Program-made: the position numbers and the translations under genes | Shown here: positions 21,023 through 33,496 of the stretch, in pieces | Numbering within the stretch: position 1 is the first letter of the stretch | Layout: every line of letters begins with the position of its first letter | NCBI GenBank assembly: GCA_019095985.1 | Contig: CM032665.1 | Span: 42,516,303 to 42,580,302 of the forward strand | Origin: Streblospio benedicti | Lineage: Eukaryota; Annelida; Polychaeta; Spionida; Spionidae | Direction: 5' to 3' | Length of the DNA stretch: 64,000 bases | Notes under the pieces: model-generated | Database searches by the model: none | The model's input: the letters and a program-made list of their open reading frames with translations, nothing else | What the model was told of the DNA's origin: nothing

Positions 21023-23095
21023 GCCAGGGTAAATGAGAAGCTTGCCATAAAGAGCAATATCTCTGTCTTATCTTTGTCCCATTGGGAGTCGACCCTACAA
21101 AACAAGGGCCTCTCATGTGAAGCTGATGACATTTTTTCCATCTGGATATCATATCTGTCGGCAGAACAGTAGCAGGAAAAGTGCATCTATATGTAAAACA
21201 CCGCCCCTTAGGCGGGCTGGGTGGTACTACCGGGGTAATCCGGGGTCTGTGACCCGATCAAAGGGGCTACCGACCCCATCAATGGCATTGTACGCTAGAA
21301 ACTCCTGATTGCTGTAAACACTTTTCTTTTCACGTTTTTAATTCTTTAACGTCAATCCATTATGGCACCATTGTAAAATAGTATCGACAAAACTCATTTC
21401 TCTTTTCTACAAAAAACTATTTGAGTACAAAATGGAAGTCGGGACAAAACAAAGGCATCAAAAAGATCACATTCCAAGCTCATTGTTCTTTTTCCTCACT
21501 CTTTTTCCTTGGTCTTCTTTCTGTTCTAAGTATCACTAGTTACAAATTGACAGTATTCATCACAGGCTAACAACAACAATATGAAGCTCTTGTTAGTAGC
21601 CCCACCAAATGACTTGTCTGCACTAAACTGCAGCCTTGTTAGTGGGCTTTTAACACCTTCGGTTACAATTTATAGCCCGTTTCAAAAGCTGCCTTCTTAT
21701 AATAAAGTGAAATGTCAAGTGGGGCGAACTGGCAGTACATGTATAAAGTTCGTGTGTTTGACAGGGGTAAGTAGAGTAAGTGTACATTTACGTGCGTTTC
21801 TTTTTAGTTCAATAATAACCCCGGATATGGGTTTTCTAGTGCTTTGCTAAAAGAAAAGAATGCAAGGATCAGAAACATCAATGGGTAGAAATAAAGGGCA
21901 GGAGAGAACACGTAGAAAATGCTCTAAAAGGGTCGTCACCATAAAAGAGATATTCTTATTTCTGTAGTGGACAGTGGCAGGGACAAATGACTAGGCACAT
22001 GCAAAAGATTTGACTTTTTTTGCTTTTGAGAATAGGCTGAGTCATCACAATCTTTATTAAGTAAAATAGAATTTTGCAGTATTTCGTCATGCCTTAATTA
22101 CATTGTAATTCATGAACAGGCATTTATGCTTACGCTGAAAAACAACATGTCTCAAGTGAATATGTTCTGGCAAATTGTTTTCATAAATATGATCAAATTG
22201 CTGCATGGTATATTGGGTTTCACATTGTCATACACAAAACAACCCTTCAAAACGTATGGGGAATGTACATACGTCTAGAGGGGAACGTAGTTCCCCCATC
22301 ATTAAGCTGTTGCGTATCAAATTGACCCCCAATGTTTCCAAAATAATGTTTTGCTATTCTAAATATATTTAGATGTATCTAAAATACTGAAAAACGTTAC
22401 ATTTATTTTCAACAAACTTTACATGGTGGGCATGAATTTAAAAACAAAATTTATGGTCCCAATATCGCATTCCTAAACTGTCTAGCCAATATGATAACCC
22501 GTTGAATATAGTAATTGAGTGATACAATTATTTAGTAATACATGACAAATAAGCATAGTTCAGTGAGTGCACGTATATATCACAGTACCAGTAAACGTCC
22601 CAACAGTCGTCATCGTAGTTTTGAATGGAATCATTTTATTTTACATGCACCAAACAAGTATATGAATAATCAACTCCAAGGTTACTCAAAATTACTCTAA
22701 CATCACAAACTACTCACCAGTGTGGTATAATTCACCGATACAATACTCCCATATAAGGCATAATAGTAACTCTTGTGAGGCAGGGACTTTTCAAAATAGG
22801 AACCATTACAAACGTCTGCTTGTTTGATAACAATATTCATATTATCGAGGGTGCAACTGAGGAATTCCTGGCCGTACCTTAAAGTGGGAGTGCGATGGGG
22901 TTTCTGCGTGTATGTTTTGTTTGTTCATTGTTTTCAATGTTGATTTTCTAGTGCTTTCTCCACACCAGCATTTGAAGACAAAATACATGCACGAAAGATG
23001 GTTACATCGAGCATGACGTACATCTCCTAAAGCGTCTTATATGAATTATTGTTCAGTCACCCCCTTTCCTCACACCTTTTGACACCTATTTTAAT
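21023..23095. other. Non-coding spacer
   Basis: About 21195-21290 is GC-rich with the short repeats GGGGTAATCC and GGGGTCTGTGACCCGATC. The rest is AT-rich with no gene recognised. Confidence 0.35.
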
Positions 23096-23762
23096 ACAGT
23101 TAGTTAGTTAGTTAGTTATTTGTTTATTAAAGTGTCGTAAAGATATTCAAACATAGTATAATTGTACAATTGATCAAATTAAAAGAATATCTTCCAGCCA
23201 TGTAATGGCTTATTTTGACACATTGTTCTAAAATTTGACTAGTATATTAGGTTTTAAAATATCAGTTCATATTTCGTGACAGTCTTTGTCCTTCCTGGTA
23301 TGAGGGTGTATAAACCGGCAATGCTTTGCATAGCTAAAAAGTCACTTATCTAGTAATATACAACTTCCTACGGCTAAACATTTTATGTACACATCTGATA
23401 GCTTGTGGTGCAATCTGTGTATTGCTTAAAATAAAACACATCTTACTTATTTTATCAAATTCTAAAAGTTGGCATCTATGTCTACTGCACTATTGAAAAT
23501 TGTAGTTCTTATGTCATCATAGAGAGGACAGTCTATAAGGAAATGGCATTCAGATTCTACTACATTTAAAGTACACAATTTACAAGTTCTATTCTCATAT
23601 AACAACCCATTGTATCGTCCAGTCTCAATTTCAAGGGAAGTACTCACATCTCAATTTAATAAAAAGCTGATCGTTCATAACGTGGTATGTTGTAGTCAAG
23701 GTAGGCTTCAGACTGCAGGCTAGTCTTGAAACGTCTGTACGTTCGAAGCTTGTTCCCGTTTG
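23096..23762 (-). mobile_element. LINE (non-LTR retrotransposon) 3' end, decayed
   Basis: Read on the minus strand, 23757-23660 encodes N-K-L-R-T-Y-R-R-F-K and then S-E-A-Y-L-D-Y. After a stop and a frame change, 23647-23462 encodes L-E-I-E-T-G-R-Y, then C-K-L-C and V-E-S-E-C-H-F-L-I-D-C-P-L-Y. This is the well-known C-terminal region after the reverse transcriptase in many animal LINEs (CR1/L2/Jockey-like), where the Cx2C...HxxxxC cluster forms a putative zinc knuckle. A 3' untranslated stretch follows, ending in a tetranucleotide tail (TTAG on the plus strand, 23098-23117). The copy is 5'-truncated, as LINE copies usually are. Confidence 0.8.
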
Positions 23763-23835
23763 CTATCTATTATATTTTCATATATTTCCATTAAGTTATG
23801 TTTAACAAGAATCTCACACACAAAAAAAAAAAAAC

Positions 23836-24010
23836 CATAGGCAGATCCCGAGGCGCAAGAGGCGCGCGCCGCCCTTTTTTTCCACCAAAATACTTCATTT
23901 TTATAGGGTTTTCATGAAATCCCTTAGGTGCAAACCCCCCTCCCCCTTCCCTTAAGTGCACCCCCCACCCCCACACACACACACTTTCCAAAAACATGGA
24001 TCTGCATATG
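23836..24010 (+). mobile_element. hAT-like MITE, short form
   Basis: Ends CATAGGCAGATCCCG and CATGGATCTGCATATG, with the internal word TTTTTATAGGGTTTTCATGA and C-runs. Flanks AAAAC and GAAAC agree at 4 of 5 bases, in line with a 5-bp target duplication. Confidence 0.82.
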
Positions 24011-25880
24011 GAAACCACTATCTTTGCGAAATTGAAACACGAAATATGTGACACACCTCTTGGTAGCCCCATGTGTGCGCATACTCGCATGTACTGCTGT
24101 ATTTATATTGCATATCTTTGCATGATTGAGTGCAGTTCTGCCAAGAGTGCAAGCAGACACCAAAAGTACTTGGACATCGGCACTCAAACATACATGGGTA
24201 TGGAAATAATTGAGGAAAAATGGGCAAAGACGAGAATGAACTCAAGCTCATTAAAGATTTTGAACACTTACTTTTTGAAAAAAATGGTCAACTTACTAAA
24301 CATCTACCAAAGTCCTTCGAGTGAACATTTGAATTCTGCCTGGGAGAAAATGTTGCAGGATGCTGTTCCTGGTACAGTAGATTGAATTGGGTGGGGGAAA
24401 GCATTAAAATGTGTTGTTATTATAATGAATATAATCATAATAATCATAACAGGGTCAACGCCAAGTCAAGTGTCTTAACGGTGCAAACGCAGCGAAGCGT
24501 AGAAATCGGGCCAGTAATTATACTCTCCCTGCACTCTATTACCGCGGTATTAAATGCACGAGTAGGCTGTGGCCACCGAGGCGGAACGATGATTAAATCT
24601 GCATGTGATTAATGTACGCCAGCAGTAGCAGACTAATATATCAGTATGTGTGAGTATGCGCACGCTTGGGGCTACAAACATGTGCGCCTATTATTTTTAT
24701 GTTAATTTTGCATAGGATCGTTTGTTGTTTCTGAGTCTGCACAGATGATGTTTTCCGCTTATCTTTGTATCATTTCATTAAAGGTTTATTGTATTTGTTT
24801 ATGTACTTTTCTTGGAGTTTTGTGTGCTTTTCTTTATTTTTGTTCTGTACTTTATCGGTTTAAGAGAACGAGTCATTGTACTACATTGGTTTCTTGCACC
24901 TGTGGATGTCTATACGTCTGTCCAAAGGGAGTGCATTATGACTCCTCAACTCGTGTCATCTTCGTGATGCATCGGTATGTCATGTTCCTTTGAGTCAGTG
25001 CAGTACAAGTACAACTGTTATGAGTGTGCTTTGCATTTTATACACACGAGCCCCACTCCGAGACACACGCACTATTGTAAGTCCGTACGACTAGCATTAC
25101 TGTGTTGTTCAATGACCATCTATATTTTTCATGTCTCCCTACATTGTTTCAAACATATTTTATTGAAATACATATTTACAAATTGATTGGGCAATCGCTA
25201 AAATGAGATGTCCATACATTCTGTGTAGTGAGAATCCGCTTGTTGGCGAAAATGAACGACAAATTCGTTAAATAGATTAGTTGCCCATATGTGTTCTATT
25301 CTAATGAACTAGAATATTGTTAGTGCAACCTTGAGCAAAATGTGTTAATGCAAACATTCTATGATAAAGAGTGGAATCCGCTATCATTCATTTCCAAACA
25401 ACCACGAACCATGATCCCTAGAACTCATACGTCATTGACCTGCCGATCACTATTTGAAGACCACGTGACTGATGAAGGAATGTTCTAGCAGAATGTAAAC
25501 AAACAGAGCACTCCACATTGAGCACGTGCTACAAACTTTCGGTTTTCATTTATAGTCTGTTTATGTTCTTTTTCGTCGGTTTTAGAGAAATAGAAAAAAA
25601 TAAGTGACTTAAATTCAAACATGAAAAACACTTGTGTTATACACATTGATAGGATTCGGAATAACTGCAAAATAGCCGCAAAATAGTTATTAAACCAGAG
25701 TTTCACAAAGCTAAAAAAAGTGTGTGCGTCACATACCACATTCGCTCTAGATCTCCCGTCTACCAAACACCAATCATTTGCATGTATATGTATCTATAAT
25801 GCAATAATGCATCACATGTCTACAAACTTAGTGTGCTATACTACCACACACAAACACACACAAAAAACAGAAGTGATCGT
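24011..25880. other. Non-coding; one CpG-richer block
   Basis: 24455-24610 is balanced and CpG-containing (TATTACCGCGGTATTAAATG, with the near-palindrome TACCGCGGTA) and could be conserved regulatory DNA. The 129-residue frame at 23996-24385 begins inside the MITE and has no domain. The rest is AT-rich. Confidence 0.35.
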
Positions 25881-26700
25881 TGACCTACTTGTTATTCCAG
25901 TGAGTTGGCCTAGAATGTAAATGAGCACAGACAGACAGGATGAGTAGACCCGAACACGCATATTTACGGCACGGGATATAGGTCAATAGCCATGGCAATG
26001 TTTTATCGCCAGCCTCATGCCTGTGTATGAGTTTAGCATTGGTTCTCCCAATTTGATAGGCGTATTTATCCCCCATTTATACAACCTTTCTAGGGCTACG
26101 CAATAAACCTCCTGGACTGTAAACTCTGACCATATTTATAACCACCATTACATTCTGTATGTCCTGTGGTTATACTGCAAATTATCTAGATGCCATTTTC
26201 ACCTCCGTTCAGCACTATGTAGCATCTGCTATGCAGCCTGTATCACTATATGCTGAAATGGACTAGCATTTGTTGCTCTGTTTGGAAGAGCACCAACACT
26301 TGTGGGAGAGACATCTCTCATTATCGCGGTGTTACACTCATTACTCTAGTATTTTCAATTCATTATACGCCAGTATAGCGGCATTGGATCTGTTTGTTTA
26401 CAATTTGCCGGTTCTGTTGTTCTCAAACAGCACCTGCTTCCTCGTTTCATGGCAAACCACTTAATGAGTGACATTTATGTACTTACGTAGGCCCCAGTCT
26501 CACAGTCCCGAATTGCAAGGCCAGACAGTTTCATAAAAGACAATAAAATACCAAAAATATATGGGATGAATTATGGTTCTGCCAGTTGTGGTTGTTTACT
26601 CACGACTACAATACCAAGGCTGATTCTCCTTCAATTATAACCCATTCATTTCATCGACGTGTTAGGTGAACCAGACCCTCACCGCGTGGCATTTTAGGGA
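25881..26700. other. Non-coding; possible regulatory DNA
   Basis: 25915-26170 has balanced composition with several TTTAT-type Hox/Cdx cores (CATATTTACGG, TGTTTTATCGCC, CGTATTTATCCC, CATATTTATAACC). No coding frame stands out. Confidence 0.3.
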
Positions 26701-28559
26701 TTCATGTGGGGGGGGGGGGGCATAATCCAGCCAAAGTTCGGGTTTGTATTCGTGAATATGTGCATCTTTTCATTAGATTATGGATAGCGGGATACCTTTA
26801 TTGCAATGCACGGCACATCTTAGAAATGGCAGCGACACCAGTATGTCTTACTTTACTACACCATTTCACCATTTACATATTTCATGCTCATAAAAAAACA
26901 CACACACAGGAAGTATTTATCAGGCAGAGGATACTGCTAAATGTCTTTGGGTGATAAAGTTGTACACTCTTGAAGACCTTGTTATGCACTTTTAAATTCT
27001 GAGAAGGTAGTGAGAATCATCTGTGTAAGTGTTTCTTTTTATTTTATTTTTTTTCTATTTTCTCTGTTAGAATTTTTACAAATACTGTTAATAGTGGTGT
27101 GTTGTAGTGAAGATCTGACTCAATAATGGGCCACTTCATATAACTCAGTGTTGTTGTTTTTTATCTTTGACAAACACGTGAGTGGACTGACGTGCACAGT
27201 GCATGTTGGGTAATGCCCGCCAGGGATTATGGGTAGTATTGGGTCGCCACCGAGCTTGAGGAGTTGTATTGTTATTGGCAGAATATGCCACTTTAAATGT
27301 CTGTCCCAAGTGGCATGCAGTATTTTGGGTGTCCGTTGGTAAAAATGCAAATGAAACACTGTATTCCCTGAACGTTACATAAACTCTAGACCTAAGTCAT
27401 AATCCGCTATATGTAATATGAGGCAAACATAAACACTATTTCAAAATTGCCTGGGTCTACCTTACACATTAATCATTATGCACACTATTGGAATCACATG
27501 TTCAACTACCGTGTATGCTGTAGTACGTAGTATGCTGTATAACGTAGTCAAAGTCTTGAAACTATATTTCTGCAGATATGGGGATGTTATAAATGTGTGA
27601 TTTGATAGAATAATTGCAGGATCTAGATTTAAAACAATGTTAAACTATATGATTACACACTAAATTCTTGTCCACGCCCATGTGTTCAATGGTGCCCTAA
27701 TTTAAATTCCCTAGCAATTGAAAACAACTTTATGTGAGGACATGTTATAAGTCATTGAGTTTATTAGAAAGGAAAACTTTGTGTTGAAATCAAGTGGATT
27801 CGTGGAAGTAAGACTAGTGAGTAGAAAGATGATAACCATAATAACTCAATGCATTCTCACGTACATGAGCTTATGTGTGAGAGATGCACTGCTGTGGTGG
27901 AATTTAAAGATACGGTGTACCCTTTCTAGAAAGTCCAGATTGGGACCTGATCCAAGTTGTCGTCATACAGTGACGGTCTCATCAAACAACTTGGTACTGT
28001 TGCTCTCTTGTTGAAGTTTTAGGACTGAGAGATAGTATTGAGTTGGCCTTTATAAAGTTGTGGCGGTGATGGTTTGATTAAAAAGAGGTTCTACTGAAAT
28101 GAACAGCACACGAGCTGTGTTTAAATGCCTTTTCAATGAAGTCACACCCAATGAGATGCACTTTAGGGCTGAGACCACTGTGAAAAAATGCACACTATCA
28201 GCACTAATGGGGAGGCTCAGGGTGTTTGCTCTCTTTTCCAGTGAATGGCGCCAGAAGAACGGGTTTGGTGAATAATTCACCACCAGCATTCCCATGCAAT
28301 GTCCAATGGATGAAATACTACCGTGCGGGGTGGCTACTATGTCATTTGAGAGAGGAAAATGAAAGGGACTCCTTTGAAGCTGTATGCAGTTTATATGTAC
28401 TTTCACAACGTGCGAGTGGTTTTGGACTTCGATGTGATGAAGTGTAATGTTCAAATGGAATGTCAGATGATAACCACTCGCATCATTAGCCGAGTTTTGT
28501 ACGTGTACTACATTTGCGTCGTTGTACTGCAATTTGTGCATACTTGGACTAGTGGGGTG
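26701..28559. other. Non-coding spacer
   Basis: A run of 14 G occurs at about 26707-26720. 27170-27270 has CACGTGA, GACGTGCAC and GGGATTATGGGTAG words. 27905-28096 ends in AAAGAGGTTCTACTG and contains GACGGTCTC, perhaps a very old pogo-like MITE. The 163-residue frame on the minus strand (28541-28050) has no recognisable domain. Confidence 0.35.
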
Positions 28560-28830
28560 AGTTTATAAGGAAGGAAGTGGGGGTGAGGGGCGAAAACAGA
28601 GGGATGTGGGTGGGGGCCAAAAAAGAGGGATGTGGGATTTGAAAAGAAGTGCAATGTGGGGAGAAAAGCATTGAAATTTGTGGGATGAGGGGAAAAAGCA
28701 ATACATATCTAGAGATGTATTGAATACATCCGAAAAAATAGGGATGTGGGATTTCTTGACACCCCCCCCCCCCACACACACACACACACACACATACACA
28801 CCACCCCACCCAACCCCCACCACTAGTACG
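28560..28830. repeat. Purine-rich GGATGTGGG repeats with C-run/(CA)n
   Basis: The word AGGGATGTGGG or close variants recurs about every 30-45 bp to 28755, in a purine-only style strand with AAAAGA linkers. It is followed by a C-run and (CA)n at about 28762-28800. The same word and texture occur at 46-190. A degenerate satellite or old dispersed repeat is likely. Confidence 0.5.
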
Positions 28831-31800
28831 GCTTTGAAATGTCTGTACATTGCAGAAAAGACACAGCGCGAGTTGCACTGCAGAGACTAGACTAACGTAA
28901 CAAATCATGCCCAGCAGCCTTGAGAAAGAAACCTGCTGGCAACATTGCCTCGAAAAGGTGGTTAGCCGGAGTGACAAGTTTATGACCGTCGTCAACACTG
29001 CCAGTTTCATTCCTGTGTGTGTCTTGCAATGGGCGTAGACAAATAATGTGTATAAATCCTGAGTATGCCATAAACTTCCTAGCGCACGGTTACCACCATA
29101 AAACTGTGTAACCCTGCATGCTTCCCTTTGCAAATAATTTCTTAAGGTACGGAAACATCCCTCATATTGTAGTTTCGCTTTTACAAATTGTTCTTGTCCT
29201 CAAGCATTTTCCTCCTTGTTGATTAGTTTTTTTTTACAAATATTGGCGCAGTATAGCTTGCTACAATGGTTTCTTTTCTTGAAGTGATGGACATCAGTGA
29301 GTTTTGAATTATTTAGTTACACAGCATAATTGTTTCCAGCATATTACGTGTCGCAAAAATACCAAAAGTGTATGCCATTTACACCAACTGTGGAAGAGTC
29401 CCACACAATTCTGCCAAACCAAAAAGATGATAAATTGTCATTTTATTCAATATAGCACTATGAATAATAATTCAGGCTAATTTGTCAGTTGGTGGAATGT
29501 GTTTGAAAAGGAGATTGTAGGCTCGAAAACTGCAAACAAAATAAAGATTTTAAAAAGTTGGCAATTTGGACATTCAGCTAGCAGCAATGTGGATATTAGG
29601 CATGTATTTACATTAGACCTGACATCAGCATACATGTACAGCTCTGCCCACGCGCCCTCCCGCACAATACCCCGACTCACGCCAATTTGTGCCGCATTCA
29701 TGGAATTCATGTATTGTTAATAGTAAATTTATTCCTTTTCCTTATTTTCCACTTCCTTCGTATTATTTTTGCACAAAAATAAACAGGTCTTAGCCCACTT
29801 ATGTTTTTTCTCTTGGTTTTTTAAATTGCATGTTTAGAAACATGTTTTCAATGTTTAATGTCATCAGTTGTCCACGCTGGTTCTATGTTCTTAAATCTGA
29901 TCGTGTTCACATGTATATATTCATTTACTGCATGTTTCTCTTGTGCATAACTAAATCTGCCTCTAAAACATAGTGATGGCTTTTTACAATTTTACAACCA
30001 TGCTGTCACCATTAACATTTTCTACTTTATTGTATCCTTACATTGAATTTCTTACCATGACAATTTATCAAATTTCTAAAAGAAGAAATTGACAATCTCG
30101 ATTCTACACCTACAAAGAGTAATACATTATATACATATTTCCCACAATTCAAATATCAATAAAACCCAGTAAACAATCTACCATATAAGAACGTCGTGTC
30201 TAGGTTCTAAATGACTTGGTGCTTATTATCACCATGCATCAGGAGCGGCTTATCCGTCATACTTACATATGCCGCGTCACGCGCCATGCATCTTTGCCAA
30301 GCGGCAATTAACAAGCGTGCGGCAATTAATAAAATGGCCGGACGACTGGACCAGCAGGATGTATGTGAGAATGATGGGGCCGGCGGGACAGCTGGTTCCC
30401 CTGATTACACTCTCTCCGTCATCCGCAGCCTGTTTAAAATGCACAGTGTCCTATTTGTCATCTGATGCTGCCTGCCGCGTGGCATTGTGAGTGGGTTTAA
30501 AAAGTTTGGCGGAACAAAACTTTGCATTCTTCAACTTTTTGTGTAGGTGGTTGTGTGCGCATACCTTTCGTAGTAGGGGCAATCATACTGAAGGTACGCA
30601 GATATGTATGTAGTCACAAGTTGTATACAATCACACACACGAACTCACATAAATTTGAACAGAAACATCGATTCTCTATCCCTTCTTTTTCACCCCACAC
30701 CCACACACCTCCCCGGTCCCCCTTCACTCACTGGCTCGCTTGCTTGCTGACTCACTCTTTAACTCATTTTCAATTATTTTGATGTACGGATTTCTAACTT
30801 GTATATTTTCAAATAAAGAAATTGAATTGAATAATGAATACTTTGCTTAAACAGAAAGTATATAAAGGGAAATATCTTTGTGCACGTTGCAACGCAGACA
30901 GTGGGGGGTTAAATAATTTTCTAAAGGCTTCCTCAAGATTGCAAATTATTTTGTTGGGTATGATACAACAGATGCAAAACACATATTTAACTTTGATGAA
31001 ATACTACACAAGTTGCAAGAAAGTGGTAATACCATGGGCAGTTCTATTTCAAACCACAATATCAGAAGGCCACACATACGTGTAAGTACCCCTGCTATAG
31101 TCCGAATGTTCAGGACTACGAGCATTCATGGCCACTGTAAATGCCAGTATCACTCATTTCCTACCACACGTCAACTCAATGTCCAAACAAGCATACCCAC
31201 ACAGACACACACGCAAAGTGCCACTCATTTACACAGAATACACAGAGCCGCAGCATTCCACACATCACTATACACCATGTCACGCACATCTAAGTACATC
31301 AGTATGAGTTAAATGTCATCAACCTTGGGCCACCCCCCACCCCCCCGTCCCCTTCACCAAGCCACCATCTCCACCAGCGGCGGCATCCACGGCTAAACCA
31401 CTTGACATTTTGCTTACACTTGTCCCTAATTATATGTGTGTCTGTAGGAAATGAGGGATTTATGGCGTAGTTGTGGGCCGAGTGTTGAGGATGTTGCACA
31501 GGAAGGGCAAAGGGGTGCGGGGATTTGGTTTGGGGGATAAAAGCTCCAACAAAAAGGATATCTAGCCAAGGCCTCTGTGAAGGTCACGTTAAGAGAAGTG
31601 GCTGCTAATTATAGAAGATTTGTTTTGTGATGATTTAGAGACCACAAGACTTGGACACATTGGTGAGTGTGTGGCTTGGGAAAGTTGCAAGTCTAGTGAG
31701 TTATTTTTGCATTACAGATTCAGTGTAATTTGGATCTGTATTGTGGGTAATTGAGATTTAAAATGCGCTTAGGTACGGGTCATGAAGTAGTAGTCCCTAA

Positions 31801-33334
31801 CTTCAAATGTTAGGCTTATCATTTTCATTGAAATGTGCCCATAAAACTACGTTTTACTGAGGAGTTCTCTATTAGAAAACCGTTTTACGCCACAATTGCT
31901 GACTTAAGAACGGCGAGGTCACAATGGAGGTGGTCTTACATGTACATGCACTATTGAAACTCATAATACTATACATGTATTGCCATAGACGTTGCTTGGT
32001 CCACGAAAGCTGATTTTTGCGATTGCCCTTCAAAGTACACCTCTGAGATGAGTCTAGTGTCTCAGACATGGTCATGTCCAGCATCTTGTCTTCCCTCTCA
32101 GTACCATTAGCTTATTACACAGTGTGTTACGAGCCCGGCAATAATGTGGGAGAGCTTCTATTAAGTGAGTGCACGCATAATCCACGGCAACGTTAGCGCC
32201 AACTTGAGCTTAAAATGTGTGCACTGCATTCTAGACATTAATTCTTGAAATGAATAATTAACTAACTCTGTCTAGATGCATAAACCACGCAGCATGTCTA
32301 TCTAGAGTAGTGTGATTCTAGCTTCTAGACTATTCTAGCCTCACTCTGATAACTACATCTTCGCAACAGACGCATACCATTTAAAGTATCTTTAGCATCT
32401 TTAAATTTTACACCGCCTTCTTATTGCTCTTTCTTTTGTGCACCATGCTTGCAAAAGAGTCCTTTTTCTGTTTCTATCTTCAGTGAATAATATATGTGTA
32501 AATGTAATAAACACTGGTTGTGCTGACATGGCATCATTAATCATTGTGAAACAGCCATGAATCTCGTGTACAGGGGAGTCCGCACGCACCAAAAACAAAA
32601 TACAGCTCAACGTGGTCTTGTCACAAATTTAGTATGTATATCTATATTTGTTTCATTCATTGTTTGTTTATTCAAGTGTCATTATGTAAAAGTATAATCG
32701 CATTAAACCATTAAAAGCTATGATAAAAACCAGACAGCCTTATAGGCACTGAAAGTACATTTCACTGAGCATGAACATTATGAATTAAGATTAAACATTA
32801 GTAAGACTATAAATTATCATCACCATCATCATTATCATACATTCACACTGTAATATACCATTACCAGTCAATCACTGGCCAACAGTACTAGTCATTTTGG
32901 GATACACCCACAGATCACCCTCATTCATAATAACTCCACATATTACCCACTGTATTTGAGTTTTACGAACTTGACATTTAATTGTCTGAACTCTGAAGTA
33001 TGGACGCTGGCAACACCAATAACAATATCCACCAAAACAGCTTTTCTTTTACATCTATACATCTATAACATCATGTCTAAATAGCAAACAACTGTTTGCA
33101 TTGTCCATCAGCAGGACGGCTATTTCTCAAGACAGCTGTTCACAAGTTCTGTGTCCTGAACATAGCCATGCAATATAATGGTATCCGCCGAGTCTCATGT
33201 TGGCATGGGAGGTGCTAATAGAACAGGAGACGCGCCACGTGTAGGTCAGTGTTCCATTACACTAAATGGACCACGTTTTGAATTAAGAGACGCAGTTTAG
33301 TAGAGTGGTCATTTGGATTTTAAACAAACACAAC
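28831..33334. other. Gene-free stretch with one balanced block
   Basis: 30225-30485 is balanced to GC-rich (TCACGCGCCATGCATC, GCGGCAATTAATAAAATGGCC, TGATGGGGCCGGCGGGACAG) with a local direct repeat AA(C/A)AAGCGTGCGGCAATTAA-like pair at 30304-30332, and may be conserved non-coding DNA. 31856-31940 shows scraps of the GGTGGTCTC MITE (TGGAGGTGGTCTTACATG). The remainder is AT-rich spacer with no gene recognised. Confidence 0.35.
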
Positions 33335-33496
33335 CATAAGCAGATCCAAGGCCCGGGTGCTGGGGGCCCCCCCCTTTCCCACCAAAATACTTCATTTTCA
33401 TAGGGTTTTTTTACAAGTCCGCTATTATCGCACGTACGAAACCCATGAAATCCCTTAAGTCTGCCCCTTTTTTTCAAAAACCTGTATCTGCCATTG
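33335..33496 (+). mobile_element. hAT-like MITE, long form
   Basis: Ends CATAAGCAGATCCAAGG and CCTGTATCTGCCATTG. It carries the family word TTCATTTTCATAGGG and the long-form segment with CCGCTATTATCGCACGTACG. Confidence 0.8.

Noticed and set aside
28050-28541. 163-residue minus-strand frame
   Set aside because: No repeats explain it, but there is no recognisable motif or splice context, and a frame of this length is expected by chance in 64 kb.
28549-29133. 194-residue minus-strand frame
   Set aside because: It crosses (CA)n and C-runs and the purine-rich repeat; the translation has no domain and looks compositional.
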